A DNA stretch of 64,000 bases from Prevotella aurantiaca JCM 15754 (GCF_000614025.1 NZ_BAKF01000001.1:62001-126000); one strand, 5' to 3'; positions 34,764 through 44,716 are shown, counted from the stretch's first letter. Notes: generated by a model not told the origin, from the letters alone. Program-made: numbers and translations.

Positions 34764-36869
34764 TTATTTAAACTTCATGCCCATGTTGTACATAATAAAG
34801 CTGTATATATCGGCTTGTTCCTCGAGCTGTTTCGCCAATGGTTTGCCGCTTCCGTGACCCGCTTTGCTATCGATTCGGATAAGCACAGGGGCTGAACCGC
34901 CTTGACATTCCTGCAAAGTTGCAGCGAATTTGAACGAGTGAGCAGGTACCACACGGTCGTCGTGGTCGGCTGTTGTAACGAGAGTTGCAGGGTAGCTTAC
35001 GCCCTTCTTCAAGTTGTGCAGAGGCGAATAGCCATACAAGTATTGGAACATCTCCTTGCTATCTTCGCTCGTTCCGTAGTCAGGGGCCCAGTTCCAGCCG
35101 ATAGTAAACTTATGATAGCGCAGCATATCCATTACTCCCACTTGTGGAATACATACTTTGAAGAGGTCGGGACGCTGTGTCATACATGCGCCAACGAGCA
35201 AACCGCCGTTGCTTCCGCCCACTATTGCGATGTGATTCTTACTTGTGAAGTTGTTGGTAATGAGCCATTCGGCTGCCGAAATAAAGTCGTCGAACACGTT
35301 TTGCTTCTGCATCTTGGTGCCAGCGACGTGCCATTCCTCTCCATATTCGCTACCGCCGCGGAGGTTTACCTGTACATATATGCCGCCATTCTCAAGGAAT
35401 GGGATACGCATAGACGAGAAACTGGGTGGCAAAGCAACGTTAAAGCCGCCGTATCCATATAGGAATACAGGATTTTTGCCGTTGCGTTTCATGTCCTTTT
35501 TATAGGTAAGGAACATCGGAACACGTGTTCCGTCCTTGCTGGTGAAGAACACTTGCTGTGTAGTATACTTGTTAAGGTCGAACTTAACCTTAGGTGCTGT
35601 GTAGAGCGTGCTCTTGTTTTGCGCAATGTCGTACTGGTAAATGGTGCCCGGAACAGTGAACGAAGAGAAGCTGTAGAAGCACTCTTTCTGTCCGCGTTCG
35701 CTGCTAAAGCCTGCTCGTCCAACGGTAGGGAGCTTTATTTCGGTTATCTCTTTGCCGTCAATGGTGTAGAGATAAAGGTGTGTCGATGCATCTTGATTGT
35801 AGGTAAGCACCATCTTATCGTCGGCAAACTCTACGTTGTCGAGCATGTGTTTGCTCTCTGGTACCAGCTCTTTCCAGTCTTTAAAGCCTGGTTTATGTAT
35901 GTTTGCAACCATCACTCGTCCACGTGGTGCACCGTCGTTGGTAAGCATATAGATGTTATCACCGATGGTTCCGATGGGGTTATACTGCATATCGAGGTTG
36001 GAAGTCATCTGTATAAACTGAGCGTTTGGCACACGAAGGTCGCGCACATAGACGTTCTGACCAGAGCCAGCGCCGCTCTCGTAGAGGAACATAATGGTTT
36101 CTTCGTCGTTGATAGATACCGAATAGAAGCGCAAAGGATAGGCAGGGTTTTGGTAGAACAATACGTCTTGGCTCTGTGGAGTACCTATCTTGTGGTAGTA
36201 AACCTTGTGAACTTCGTTCTTAGAACTAAACTCTTTGCCTTTTTCGGGGGCGTCGTAAGCACTGTAATAGAAGCCGTTGCCACACCATTGTGCGCCTCCA
36301 AACTTCGCCCATTCTATGTGGTCGGTCAGCAATTCGCCCGTTGCAATGTCCTTCACGTATATTTCTTGCCAGTCGCTACCGCTGCGCGAGATAACGTAAG
36401 CCATGTATTTTCCATCTTTAGAGAAGCTTGTGCTTTGCAGCGCAACAGTGCCGTCGTCGCTCAATTTGTTAGGATCGAGGAACTCACGGAGCGGTCCTCC
36501 CAGCTCGTCCATTTGGTAAAGAACGCTCTGATTCTGTAGTCCGTTGTTCTTATACACGTACCATTTGTCGTTCTTCTTAAACGGAGTGCTCACCTTTTCA
36601 AAGTCAGCCACTTCCTTCAAGCGTTTCAATAGTTTTGCACGGAAGGGTATTTTAGAGAGGTAAGCATTGGTTACTTGGTTCTCAGCCTCTACCCATGCGG
36701 CTGTTGCAGGGCTTCTGTCGTCTTCCAAAGGGCGGAAAGGGTCGGCCACTTTCACCCCGAAGTAAGTGTCTATCGTACCGTCTTGCGGTGCTTTAGGATA
36801 GGTAATGTTCTGTGCTGTCATTGTTGTTGTTGTCAGCGCGAGTGCCGATAAGGCGATAATTTTACTCAT
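34764..36869 (-). CDS. Prolyl oligopeptidase family serine peptidase (S9A), exported
   Basis: 701 residues. It cleaves short peptides after proline. A signal peptide (1-19, ending TMTAQ) sends it to the periplasm. The propeller domain (about 70-420) is followed by an alpha/beta-hydrolase domain. The catalytic Ser is in VGGSNGGLL near residue 552, Asp in DHDDRVVP near residue 636 and His in AGHGSGKP near residue 671. NPVFLYGYGGFN and GGSEYGEEWH are typical of the S9A family. Length is normal. The promoter is the -7 box at 36911-36918. Confidence 0.95.
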   Translation of the reverse strand: MSKIIALSALALTTTTMTAQNITYPKAPQDGTIDTYFGVKVADPFRPLEDDRSPATAAWVEAENQVTNAYLSKIPFRAKLLKRLKEVADFEKVSTPFKKNDKWYVYKNNGLQNQSVLYQMDELGGPLREFLDPNKLSDDGTVALQSTSFSKDGKYMAYVISRSGSDWQEIYVKDIATGELLTDHIEWAKFGGAQWCGNGFYYSAYDAPEKGKEFSSKNEVHKVYYHKIGTPQSQDVLFYQNPAYPLRFYSVSINDEETIMFLYESGAGSGQNVYVRDLRVPNAQFIQMTSNLDMQYNPIGTIGDNIYMLTNDGAPRGRVMVANIHKPGFKDWKELVPESKHMLDNVEFADDKMVLTYNQDASTHLYLYTIDGKEITEIKLPTVGRAGFSSERGQKECFYSFSSFTVPGTIYQYDIAQNKSTLYTAPKVKFDLNKYTTQQVFFTSKDGTRVPMFLTYKKDMKRNGKNPVFLYGYGGFNVALPPSFSSMRIPFLENGGIYVQVNLRGGSEYGEEWHVAGTKMQKQNVFDDFISAAEWLITNNFTSKNHIAIVGGSNGGLLVGACMTQRPDLFKVCIPQVGVMDMLRYHKFTIGWNWAPDYGTSEDSKEMFQYLYGYSPLHNLKKGVSYPATLVTTADHDDRVVPAHSFKFAATLQECQGGSAPVLIRIDSKAGHGSGKPLAKQLEEQADIYSFIMYNMGMKFK

Positions 36870-36910
36870 TTTATATATAGGTTAATGTTATTCAGATTTC
36901 TCAAACGCTA

Positions 36911-36918
36911 CAAAGATA
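36911..36918 (-). promoter_or_regulatory. -7 box (TATCTTTG) of the prolyl oligopeptidase gene
   Basis: Minus-strand TATCTTTG, 41 bases before the ATG at 36869. The -33 region is AT-rich without a clear TTTG. Confidence 0.5.
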
Positions 36919-36971
36919 GTAATATTTTTTATATTGTTGTGGAGTGTTTCCTAAAACTTTTCGTTCCGATA

Positions 36972-37003
36972 CTTGTCGTAAGTACGTTAAATAACTACCT
37001 TTG
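36972..37003 (+). promoter_or_regulatory. Promoter of the four-helix-bundle gene
   Basis: CTTG at 36972-36975, 20 bases, TACCTTTG at 36996-37003. It overlaps the possible TTG start at 37001, so translation must begin downstream, at the ATG at 37025 or 37046. Confidence 0.7.
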
Positions 37004-37024
37004 CATGGCATCTTAATAGTTACA

Positions 37025-37753
37025 ATGTTACAAGCTACAACTACTATGAACAAACCAGAAGAGGAAAAACATGAAAAAGAGGTAAGTGTTTTGCGAAAGA
37101 ATGTGCCTTATAACGAATTGTTTTTCTACCAAAAGGCCGATGCTATTTATCAGCTAACGTATGTCTTTTGTCAGCGTTTTCTACCTAAATATGGCGACCG
37201 CACGGTCGATCAAATGGTACAAGCGGCTCGTTCAGGTAAGCAAAACATCGTGGAAGGCATAGAAGATGGCAACACATCAACGGAGATGGAGCTGAAGCTT
37301 CTTAACGTTGCACGCAGTTCGTTGCAGGAGTTACGCGAGGACTACGACGACTTTTTGCACACTCGTTGTCTTACTCGTTGGACATCAGAGCATTCTCGTT
37401 ACAATGCCATGCTGCGTTTTTGCAAATATCACAACAAGGCGAACGACTATCTATCTTACGCCAACAAGTGGACAGCAGAGGAGTTTTGCAACACGTTACT
37501 GACGCTTTGCCACATCACAGATAAGATGATGTGTAGCTATTTGGCCCGATTGGAGAAGATGTTTATCGAACAAGGGGGCATTAAAGAACGTATGCATGCT
37601 GCACGAACAGGCTATCGCAAGGCACAGGACGAGTTACTAAAAAAGCTGCAAACAGAGAATTTGCAGCTTAAAACCGAGCTGGGAAGGCTACAAAGCGAGG
37701 CACAGACGCTGCGCCAAGAGGTGGAAAGGCTGCACCAAAAATTGCAAAGGTAG
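37025..37753 (+). CDS. Four-helix-bundle suffix domain protein
   Basis: 242 residues from the ATG at 37025 (37046 is the alternative). The middle (FFYQKADAIYQLTYVFCQRF through KQNIVEGIEDG and LLNVARSSLQELREDYDDFL) matches the four-helix-bundle family related to the proteins encoded in intervening sequences of 23S rRNA genes. The C-terminal 80 residues form a strongly charged coiled coil (LKTELGRLQSEAQTLRQEVE). These proteins form pentamers and are thought to bind nucleic acid; the function is unknown. It stands alone with its own promoter and is followed, after 90 bases, by a CTAG-rich stretch. Confidence 0.8.
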   Translation: MLQATTTMNKPEEEKHEKEVSVLRKNVPYNELFFYQKADAIYQLTYVFCQRFLPKYGDRTVDQMVQAARSGKQNIVEGIEDGNTSTEMELKLLNVARSSLQELREDYDDFLHTRCLTRWTSEHSRYNAMLRFCKYHNKANDYLSYANKWTAEEFCNTLLTLCHITDKMMCSYLARLEKMFIEQGGIKERMHAARTGYRKAQDELLKKLQTENLQLKTELGRLQSEAQTLRQEVERLHQKLQR

Positions 37754-37845
37754 CCAGCAATAATGGGGGTAGCATTAAGGAAAGGGTTTCTTTTTGCTTC
37801 CTGCCAATGTTTAGGAGCTATGTTGAAACATAGCCCCTAAAGGTT

Positions 37846-37930
37846 TTGTTTTCCTAGTTTTCCTAGGGGTTCTAGGAAATCTAGAATCCCTAGCTTCCTA
37901 GCCTTTCTAGCTCTCCTAGCCTTCCTAGAA
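37846..37930. repeat. CTAG-rich short-period repeat
   Basis: Nine CTAG tetramers occur in about 85 bases, mostly within TCCTAG or TTCTAG units 8-10 bases apart. The stretch lies directly after the MsrAB stop (37934, minus) in the gap to the convergent four-helix-bundle gene. CTAG is normally rare in bacterial DNA. Confidence 0.7.
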
Positions 37931-37933
37931 GCA

Positions 37934-39118
37934 CTATTTCTGCTTCGCTTTCCTCGCATATTCAAACAGCGACGAGGGCAGATGGCAATACCCCTGAGGG
38001 TTCTTCTCAAGATAATCTTGGTGATATTCCTCCGCCGTATAGAAATTCTTAAGCGGAAGAAGTTCCACTTCGAGCGGCACAGAATACTTGCGTTCTTCCG
38101 CATCGAACACCTTTTTAATAATAGAACGGTCGGCTGGGTCGGTGTAATACACCCCTGTTCGGTACTGCGAACCGCGGTCGTTGCCCTGCCGATTATAGCT
38201 TGTGGGGTCGATAGACACAAAGTATAGCTTCACAAGGAAGTCCAATGACACCACATTAGGGTCGTATTTGATGTGCACTGCTTCGGCAAATCCAGTGGCA
38301 TCGGTGCATACTTCTTCGTAAGTAGGGTTCTTTGTGTTGCCGTTAGCATAGCCCACTTCGGTCGATAGCACTCCTTTTATCTGCTTGATGTAGTGTTCTG
38401 TGCCCCAGAAACAACCGCCTGCAACGTATATTTCTTTCTCTTTGCGCACCAGTTTGGTGTACGCTCCATAACCTTCTTTCTCCATTTCGGCAAGCGGAAT
38501 AAAGCGTAACGAAGCACTATTGATACAGTAACGCAATCCGCCCTTATCGGTTGGACCATCTTCGAATACGTGTCCAAGGTGGGCATTGCCTGTGCGGCTC
38601 TTCACTTCGATGCGCTGCATACCATGCGAATTGTCGGCTTTCTCTACCAAAAGACGCTTGTCTATGGGCTTCGAAAAGGCGGGCCAGCCGCACCCCGAGT
38701 CGTATTTGTCGGTGGAAGAGAATAGCGGTTCGCCCGTAGTAATATCTACATAGATACCTGGACGAAACTCTTTGTCGTACTGATTGGTAAACGGTCGCTC
38801 GGTAGCAGCGTGCTGCGTAACGGCATATTGTTCTGCTGTGAGCTGGCGACGGAGTGTTTCGTCGTCGGGTTTGGTGAACTTTCTTATTGTCATATTGCTT
38901 GTTTTGTTTGACGTATTATTTTTAATGTTTGTAGAATCGCCCCCTCCATTGGCTGTCCACTTGGTATTATTGCTGCACGACGCACCCATCGCAACGCAAC
39001 ATAATACGAAAAACGACAAAACAAAATGTAGGGTTCTTGCTTTCTGAACACACATTGCCCACTTAAAAATGTAGGGCAAATGCATTGTGTCTGTTATAAA
39101 AGTTCGCTTTTTCATCAT
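37934..39118 (-). CDS. msrAB: Bifunctional methionine sulfoxide reductase MsrB-MsrA, lipoprotein
   Basis: 394 residues. It repairs oxidised methionine; MsrA acts on the S and MsrB on the R sulfoxide. The N-terminal hydrophobic stretch ends with a lipobox-like AMGASC, so it is probably a periplasm-facing lipoprotein. The MsrB domain comes first (about 80-215): SGCGWPAF and catalytic RYCINSASL near residue 197; the zinc-binding C-x-x-C pairs are missing, as in many fused forms. MsrA follows (about 225-380) with catalytic GCFWGTEHY near residue 235 and [10 protein letters not shown]. The start gives a rather long signal sequence; a Met 21 residues in (39055) is possible. TACTTTAG near 39145 is a one-mismatch -7 box. 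Confidence 0.94.
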   Translation of the reverse strand: MMKKRTFITDTMHLPYIFKWAMCVQKARTLHFVLSFFVLCCVAMGASCSNNTKWTANGGGDSTNIKNNTSNKTSNMTIRKFTKPDDETLRRQLTAEQYAVTQHAATERPFTNQYDKEFRPGIYVDITTGEPLFSSTDKYDSGCGWPAFSKPIDKRLLVEKADNSHGMQRIEVKSRTGNAHLGHVFEDGPTDKGGLRYCINSASLRFIPLAEMEKEGYGAYTKLVRKEKEIYVAGGCFWGTEHYIKQIKGVLSTEVGYANGNTKNPTYEEVCTDATGFAEAVHIKYDPNVVSLDFLVKLYFVSIDPTSYNRQGNDRGSQYRTGVYYTDPADRSIIKKVFDAEERKYSVPLEVELLPLKNFYTAEEYHQDYLEKNPQGYCHLPSSLFEYARKAKQK

Positions 39119-39273
39119 CTATTCATGTTTATATTTTGGTGATGCTAAAGTACTAAAAAATATCCAACCACATAGCGTTATTTGCTCTTTTTTAACTAAA
39201 TAGTGATGAAATTAATGTTACTTTCGGTTTGAATTGTTTTTTATAATATTCATAATTATTTCTTAATATTTAC

Positions 39274-39304
39274 TTGCATATATTAAAATATAGTTGTAAA
39301 TTTG
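39274..39304 (+). promoter_or_regulatory. Promoter of small peptide gene 1
   Basis: TTG at 39274-39276, 20 bases, TAAATTTG at 39297-39304. The surrounding CTTGCATAT...ATAG resembles the promoter at 40307-40337, with the same 20-base spacing. The leader before the ATG is about 100 bases. Confidence 0.7.
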
Positions 39305-39411
39305 CCGCATAGTTCTCACGTTAAATGCCTAAGAAGGGGATATTTGATAGAAAATATGGTCCCTTTTGGGTTATTTAATTTTCACAAACAACATAAAAAT
39401 TTATCTTAATT

Positions 39412-39645
39412 ATGAAGAAAAAGATGTACAAAACGCCTAAAACTAAAGTTTATCCATTGGAGATAGAAGGCTATTTACTTACAGGATCAGGAAGCAGAAG
39501 CGGCGCAAAAGGGTTTGAAACGACACTTCCAACAATTCCGGGCGCTATTATAGGAACCATCCCTATCACTGGAAGAACATTAGGAGCAAAGACTGAACAA
39601 AAGGAAAACGAAGTAGAAATACAAGACGAAAACAATACAATATAA
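39412..39645 (+). CDS. Leader-type small peptide 1 (YKTP...VYPL...EGY family)
   Basis: 77 residues, function unknown. The first 24 residues (MKKKMYKTPKTKVYPLEIEG, then YLLT) match the peptide encoded at 40445. The tail differs completely: a Gly/Ser/Ile/Thr-rich middle and an acidic end. Bacteroidales genomes carry many small genes with a similar Y-x-x-P-x-x-x-V-x-x-L leader. A conserved leader with a variable tail suggests an exported or modified peptide, but no processing gene is nearby, so this is only a hypothesis. A promoter precedes it, and a terminator at 39687-39720 follows, so it is a single-gene unit. Confidence 0.6.
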   Translation: MKKKMYKTPKTKVYPLEIEGYLLTGSGSRSGAKGFETTLPTIPGAIIGTIPITGRTLGAKTEQKENEVEIQDENNTI

Positions 39646-39686
39646 TTATCAGACATCATTGTTTAATATTATAAAATAAGTCGATT

Positions 39687-39720
39687 TGGGGGAAAGGTCG
39701 TGTACCTAATCCCCTTTTTT
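39687..39720 (+). terminator. Terminator after small peptide gene 1
   Basis: GGGG...AGGT, loop CGTGT, ACCT...CCCC, then TTTTTT (39715-39720). It isolates the small gene from what follows. Confidence 0.8.
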
Positions 39721-39866
39721 ATTGCTCATAACGTAGATGTTTGCCACCACTTGGCAGATTGTCGTTCGTCATTTGCCCAACCATAGCAGAACAAGAAACG
39801 CAGTTTCGCAATGCACTTACCCATACCACGAAAAACAAAATCCAAGTATTTTCAACACCGCAACGA

Positions 39867-40053
39867 TGTAAACATTTTTTCAAACAGACTAAATCGTGTA
39901 ACTTTCTATATTTCAACGCTTTGCAATACCCATTGTTTTGCAATGCAAAAGCGCCTGTTTTGCACGCCAAAAGTGCCTATATTGCAACGCAAAACAGGCA
40001 CTATTGCAACGCCAAACAGTTTACTTTCGGATTTAGCATGTACTTTCTTTACA
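39867..40053 (+). repeat. Dispersed element, copy 5 (187 bp)
   Basis: From TGTAAACA to TTTACA, 187 bp, with the same core (AACGCTTTGCAATACC, TTTTGCAATGCAAAA units, GCGCCT/GTGCCT linkers). Here it lies between two genes of the same direction. The rest of the 799-base gap (39646-40444) holds the terminator and the next promoter; nothing else was recognised. Confidence 0.87.
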
Positions 40054-40306
40054 AACTAAACACCTTCTTTGCACCCTCCACACAAATTCTTTCGACTTAC
40101 TGAAAGGGGTAAAATAGACATTGTTGGCGTAAAACTTATGTAATAAACCGATTATTTTGCCGAATTGTTTTGGTCTTCTGGAATAGTAAAAACCACGCTA
40201 TCGACACCTGCGCAATTGGCTTTTATAAACTAAAAAGATGTGAAATGAGGTTTCATTGAGCCGAAACGACTTTCCTATACATTTATAATAGTTTTTTAAT
40301 TTTTCC

Positions 40307-40337
40307 TTGCATATTAAAGAAAATAGTCTTATATTTG
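40307..40337 (+). promoter_or_regulatory. Promoter of small peptide gene 2 and fimbrillin
   Basis: TTG at 40307-40309, 20 bases, TATATTTG at 40330-40337. No promoter is seen between the small gene and the fimbrillin gene, so both are probably read from here. Confidence 0.7.
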
Positions 40338-40444
40338 CAGCGAAATTATCGCCATAGGCCCACAATAACTAAGTCAGTATTGTAGAAACTTACCAGTTTT
40401 AACGTGTTTGATATTTAATAACAATATAAAATTTTAATTTAATA

Positions 40445-40615
40445 ATGAGAAAAGAAGTGTATAAAACACCTACGACACAAGTATATCCTCTTCAAGTGGA
40501 AGGATATATGTTAACCGATTCGCAGCGCCAAAAGCGTATGGATAGATTTGAATCAACGCTTAAACCATTTGCTGACGGCGGTACAGAAGAGTTGGAAGAC
40601 GAGAATGCTGAATAA
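40445..40615 (+). CDS. Leader-type small peptide 2 (YKTP...VYPL...EGY family)
   Basis: 56 residues, unknown function. It begins MRKEVYKTPTTQVYPLQVEG followed by YMLTDS, matching peptide 1 at most positions of its first 24 residues. After that the two have nothing in common; this one has a basic segment (QRQKRMDRFE) and an acidic end (EELEDENAE). It is 64 bases before the fimbrillin lipoprotein gene and shares its promoter. The conserved leader is therefore paired with a fimbrillin in this locus. No cysteine is present, so disulfide or lanthionine chemistry is not possible in this copy. Confidence 0.6.
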   Translation: MRKEVYKTPTTQVYPLQVEGYMLTDSQRQKRMDRFESTLKPFADGGTEELEDENAE

Positions 40616-40679
40616 CCTTTCAACTATAATTCAAAAGATTCAAGACAACATTTAAAAATTAAAACAAGGGAAAAAGAAA

Positions 40680-43267
40680 ATGAATAAAACAAAGAAAGCA
40701 ACCTATGTGATGTTAGGCATAGTTGCGATTGCAGCTTCATTTGTAACAGCTTGTAGTAATATTGAGGCTCTTCCAAACCCTGAAGAGAATATTGCAGAGG
40801 GCATCAGATTCGACGTTAACGATGTACAAGAGACTTCTGAAGCGTCTCTTCCTAAAACTCATGCAGCTTCAGTGTATGCAACTCGTACCATCGATTTGCA
40901 AGGAGAAGGCTCTGAAGGTTTCTATATAGACGAATCAACCATCGAAGGTGTGAACCCAATGCAGATTACACCAGCAACTCGTGGTAGCATTAAGACAGCC
41001 GTAGATGCCAACTTTAGCGTCTTCGCAGCTAAGCCAGGAGAACAGCCAGCCTACCTTTATAATGCACAAGTAGGGAGCAACGGCGTGATGGCAACACCTA
41101 AAGAATGGAAGGTAAGAGAAGCAAGCGCATTGTCGTTCTATGCCATTTGCCCTGCAACTGCTACTGGTTTGAGCATCACTCCAAATACTGCTACAACACC
41201 AACAAAGCCTGTTATCACTTACAGCCCAGCGGTTAATGCAAAGAATCAAGTCGATCTTTTGGTGGCAGCCAACGAGAATTTGACATTCAATAAGTACGAG
41301 GCTGATAACAAAATCACACTGCCTTTCACCCACGCAACAACTGCTATTATCTTCCAAATCGGTAAGGATTTGTCGTACAATCGTAAGGTTGAGAAGATCG
41401 AATTGATAGGTGTTTACGGCAAAGGTAAGTTCAATCTCACCGAACAAAAGTGGGAAGCTGATGGCTATTCAACCCCTACTACCTTCACACTCGACTATGG
41501 AACAACTGGCACTTCTACCGCTAATGTAGAGGGAACAGTGCTGAATCCGAACGACGGAACCTTCCTAATGCTCCCTCAAACATTGCCAAGTACAGCCAAA
41601 ATAAAGATTACTTTCAATGGCGGTAAGACTTGGACTGCGTCGATAGCAGGCAAGGAATGGGTGCAAGGAACTACTAAAACATATAAGATTTCGAACACTA
41701 ACGATACGGAAGACCGTGACTTTATGCTCACTGCAACACCAGAATCGAATACTCTCAACTATACACAGACAAAAGCAGAGTTCCTTATTCGCAGCTATAG
41801 AAGGCCAAAAGGCTATCCTGAAGCAAATACAAACCGCGATAAAGCAGAGCCTTGGGAAGTTGTAGGATACAATCTCGATGGCAGTAATACTTGGATAGCT
41901 CCCTCTGCAAATGGCAAAGTAAAAACTGCCACTGCACCTAATTTCGATGGTGGAAGTGCTGGTGTTAAGCTCACAGTAACTGTCGATCCAGACATTATAG
42001 ACCTATTGGCAGAGCGTAACAAAGCTCTTAAAACTGCTGCAAAACCAACATCAAGACTTGACCTTTCAATGGTAAATGGTGTAAGAAGAGCCGCTAACTG
42101 CTACATTGTGTCAGCTCCTGGCGAGTATCAAATCCCTATAATATATGGTAATGCGTGGGATAATGGTGCCAAAAACGAGCAAGCTTATAAGCCAGGTGGC
42201 GTTTCAGGAGACAATGCTTTGACGACTTTCAAAAGCGGTTGGGGCAATATTGACCAGCCTTATATCACGAAAGGAAAGGATGTTGAGGTGATATGGGAAA
42301 GCAAACCAGGACTTGTTACAGCCGAAGGCGTAACTGCTAATAGTGGTGCGAACCGCTTTATTAACTTCAAAGTTAACGAAAACAACATCGAAGAAGGCAA
42401 TGCAATCATTGCTTTAAAGGATGGTAATACCATCTATTGGAGCTGGCATATCTGGATAACTGGTAAGGAAGTAGCCGACGTTTCATCGGGTAAGTTTATG
42501 CTTGAGCCACTCGGTCTCAAACATGAAACATGGCTTAAGACTGCTTATGACGTTAATCGTACCATACATATTAAGCTAAGACAGACAAGAGCAGATGGCA
42601 AGGGAGCAACTAAAATCATTAAGGTTATCCAAACGCCAGGTTCAAAAGAGACTGGTACTGCAATGTTCTATCAATTCGGACGTAAAGATCCGCTGTTAGG
42701 AAATAATCCTAAATTCGTAACAAAAGCTAATGGATACTCGTTGAAAGAGGCTGCTCAGAACCCAATAACATGGCTGGTCAGTGCAACAAAGGCATTGGTG
42801 CAAGTACAACAACACAAGGAATGTACGACTGGAACACCGACCATAAGAATGATAACTCGTATTACAACCTATGGGATGCTAAGAATACGACAGGCAATTC
42901 ATACGCTGGTGCGTTCATTAAAACGGTTTACGACCCATCTCCTGCAGGCTTCCATGTACCACGAAGGGCAGCGTTTAGCATTATCCAAGATGGTAAATAT
43001 GCAGGCAAACCATTCTTGCCGACATCTGGATTCTATAAGCCAGGCGTAGCAGCAGACCCAAAATCAGACGAAACTGGCTATGATATTTATAAAAATACAA
43101 CTAATGGTTACATTTGGACATGCGAAAAACTAAAATGGATATGGCCTGGTCAGACTGCGCATCGTGGTATGGCTGCCTACACCAATGGCAACCATGTAGA
43201 AATGCTTCCAGACACTTATCCATTAGATTTGCACTATGGTGCCAACGTAATTCCTATTAAGGAATAA
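40680..43267 (+). CDS. Fimbrillin-family lipoprotein, frameshifted
   Basis: Large cell-surface lipoprotein of the Bacteroidales fimbrillin type, 862 residues when restored. The signal peptide ends in a lipobox, FVTAC, with Cys25. The N-terminal half has the Mfa/fimbrillin beta-domains (AVDANFSVFAAKPGEQPAY, LPFTHATTAIIFQI, GTFLMLPQTLP). The last part (MFYQFGRKDPLLGNN, then TVYDPSPAGFHVPRRAAFS) is the C-terminal domain often found in these proteins. The first frame leaves the family sequence near 42763; the continuation MAGQCNKGIGAS is in the next frame. One A near 42765 would read QNPNNMAGQCNKG. Such subunits assemble into surface fibres after N-terminal cleavage. A terminator follows at 43308. 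Confidence 0.85.
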
Positions 43268-43307
43268 TGAATTCATAATATTCTAAATTAATAATCGCAA
43301 TATATTA

Positions 43308-43339
43308 ACTCGGTAGGCCTATGTTCTACCGAGTTTTTT
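43308..43339 (+). terminator. Terminator after the fimbrillin gene
   Basis: CTCGGTAG and CTACCGAG form an 8-bp stem around GCCTATGTT, followed by TTTTTT. Confidence 0.88.
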
Positions 43340-43529
43340 ATTAAGTTAAAATAAGACCGTAGAGACTTAGTGGTAATCAAAGAAAAGGTTTGTTCTTCTT
43401 TGATATTAGTAAAAACATGTGTTCATGGTAAAGCAAAACAGATGCTATAAGGCTCAGGCTACACTCAAACGAGGGGGCATTTAGCTTTTGAAACTGATTG
43501 TAAAGATTGTAAAAAGTATGGATATTATT

Positions 43530-43561
43530 TGGAAAATTCAGAAAAAATGACTAATTTTGCA
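43530..43561 (+). promoter_or_regulatory. Promoter of the ferritin gene
   Basis: TTTG at 43530-43533, 20 bases, TAATTTTG at 43554-43561: a full Bacteroidetes promoter 51 bases before the ATG. Confidence 0.8.
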
Positions 43562-43612
43562 ACCTGAAATAGAACAATAATACTATTATAATAATATAAA
43601 AGAATTGTAATT

Positions 43613-44098
43613 ATGGATATAAACAAGACAATGGAAGCTGCTTTTAACAAGCAGATTGAAGCAGAATTATGGTCAGCAAACATTTACCTCGCTATGGCTT
43701 TTTGGTTCAAGAAAGAGGGCTGGAACGGCTTCGCAAGCTGGCTTTTCAAGCAAGCTGACGAGGAAAGAGGACATGCACTTGATATGGCTGACTACTTAAT
43801 AGCACGTGGTGGAGTACCTACAATTGGCGCTATTCCTGCAGTAAAGAACGACTGGAAGGACGCTAAAGAGGTGTTCGAAGCTGTACTTAAGCACGAACAA
43901 CACGTTACAGAACTTATCAACGAGTTGGCAGATGTGGCTGATGCAGAGAAAGATCGTGCTTCGCAGAACTTCGTTGCAAAGTATATTGACGAACAAGTTG
44001 AGGAAGAGAAGAACGTGAAAGATATTCTCTTGCTCTTCGAGCAAATGCCTTTACACGCGCTTTCACACATTGACCGCAAGGTTGGAGAGCGTGAATAA
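43613..44098 (+). CDS. ftn: Ferritin
   Basis: Iron-storage protein of 161 residues that oxidises Fe2+ and stores it as ferric mineral in a 24-subunit shell in the cytosol. The ferroxidase ligands are visible: Glu17 in KQIEAELWSANIY, the E-E-R-G-H group near residues 49-53, Glu94-type HEQHVTELI, and the late YIDEQVEEEKNV. Length is typical for bacterial non-haem ferritin. It is a single-gene unit with its own promoter (43530) and terminator (44131). In Bacteroides such genes are induced by oxygen and iron; I see no operator that would show the regulator. Confidence 0.96.
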   Translation: MDINKTMEAAFNKQIEAELWSANIYLAMAFWFKKEGWNGFASWLFKQADEERGHALDMADYLIARGGVPTIGAIPAVKNDWKDAKEVFEAVLKHEQHVTELINELADVADAEKDRASQNFVAKYIDEQVEEEKNVKDILLLFEQMPLHALSHIDRKVGERE

Positions 44099-44130
44099 GA
44101 ATATTTCATAGTTATACAATGGAACAAAGA

Positions 44131-44167
44131 GAGGGATAGGCTGTGTGCCTAATCCCTCTTTTTTTCT
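44131..44167 (+). terminator. Terminator after ferritin
   Basis: GAGGGATAGG, loop CTGTGTG, CCTAATCCCTC (one bulged base), followed by a run of T. Confidence 0.85.
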
Positions 44168-44376
44168 TTGTGGGTGGGAAGGTTTGGCGAGTAGAAGGGT
44201 TAGGAAGAATGAATGGGTTAGGGGTTCTAAGGAAACAAGAATGTCTTGGAAAACAAGGAAAAACTATAAACTCGATGAGATTGATAGAAGCTAAAAGCAA
44301 AACAACACCTTTGACCTGCAAGCTGAAAAAGACGTACCTGTAAGCTCAAAAAAACGCACTTGCAAAGCCGAAAAAA

Positions 44377-44563
44377 TGTAAACATTTCGCAGTATAGCCT
44401 CAACGCTGTAATCGTTTGAGCTACAAAGCTTTGCAATACCCCTTGTTTTGCATTGCAAAAGTGCCTGTTTTGCTCGGTAAAAGTGCCTATATTGCAACGC
44501 AAAACAGGCACTTTTAGAACGCAAAAATAATTATTATAGTTTTTTTATTGAAGTTTCTTTACA
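44377..44563 (+). repeat. Dispersed element, copy 6 (187 bp)
   Basis: From TGTAAACA to TTTACA, 187 bp. The core AAGCTTTGCAATACC is followed by TTTTGCATTGCAAAA and further units with GTGCCT and CAGGCA linkers. It lies in the 679-base gap between ferritin and mrp, both plus strand; the gap also holds the ferritin terminator and the mrp promoter. Confidence 0.87.
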
Positions 44564-44716
44564 AAATCAGAATCATTTTATGGACTTTCAAACACGGGAC
44601 AGGTAGAAGGGAATGGGCCCTGAAATAGCCTTATTCAGCATTTCTTTTGAATTGTTTTGTAAGGTCAATTGCACCATTAAAAATAAAGTTTCCAAAAATA
44701 TAGGACACTCTATTCG

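Larger units (their letters stand above)
43268..43612. other. 345-base intergenic region
   Basis: It holds the fimbrillin terminator and the ferritin promoter. Between them (43340-43529) no gene or repeat was recognised. Confidence 0.5.

Noticed and set aside
35553..36539. Long plus-strand reading frame opposite the prolyl oligopeptidase
   Set aside because: It is the antisense shadow of a well-supported gene and shows no family features.
42770..43049. Separate gene overlapping the end of the fimbrillin gene
   Set aside because: Both frames are parts of one fimbrillin C-terminal domain; one base added near 42765 makes them continuous. The last 90 residues of the first frame are out-of-frame sequence.
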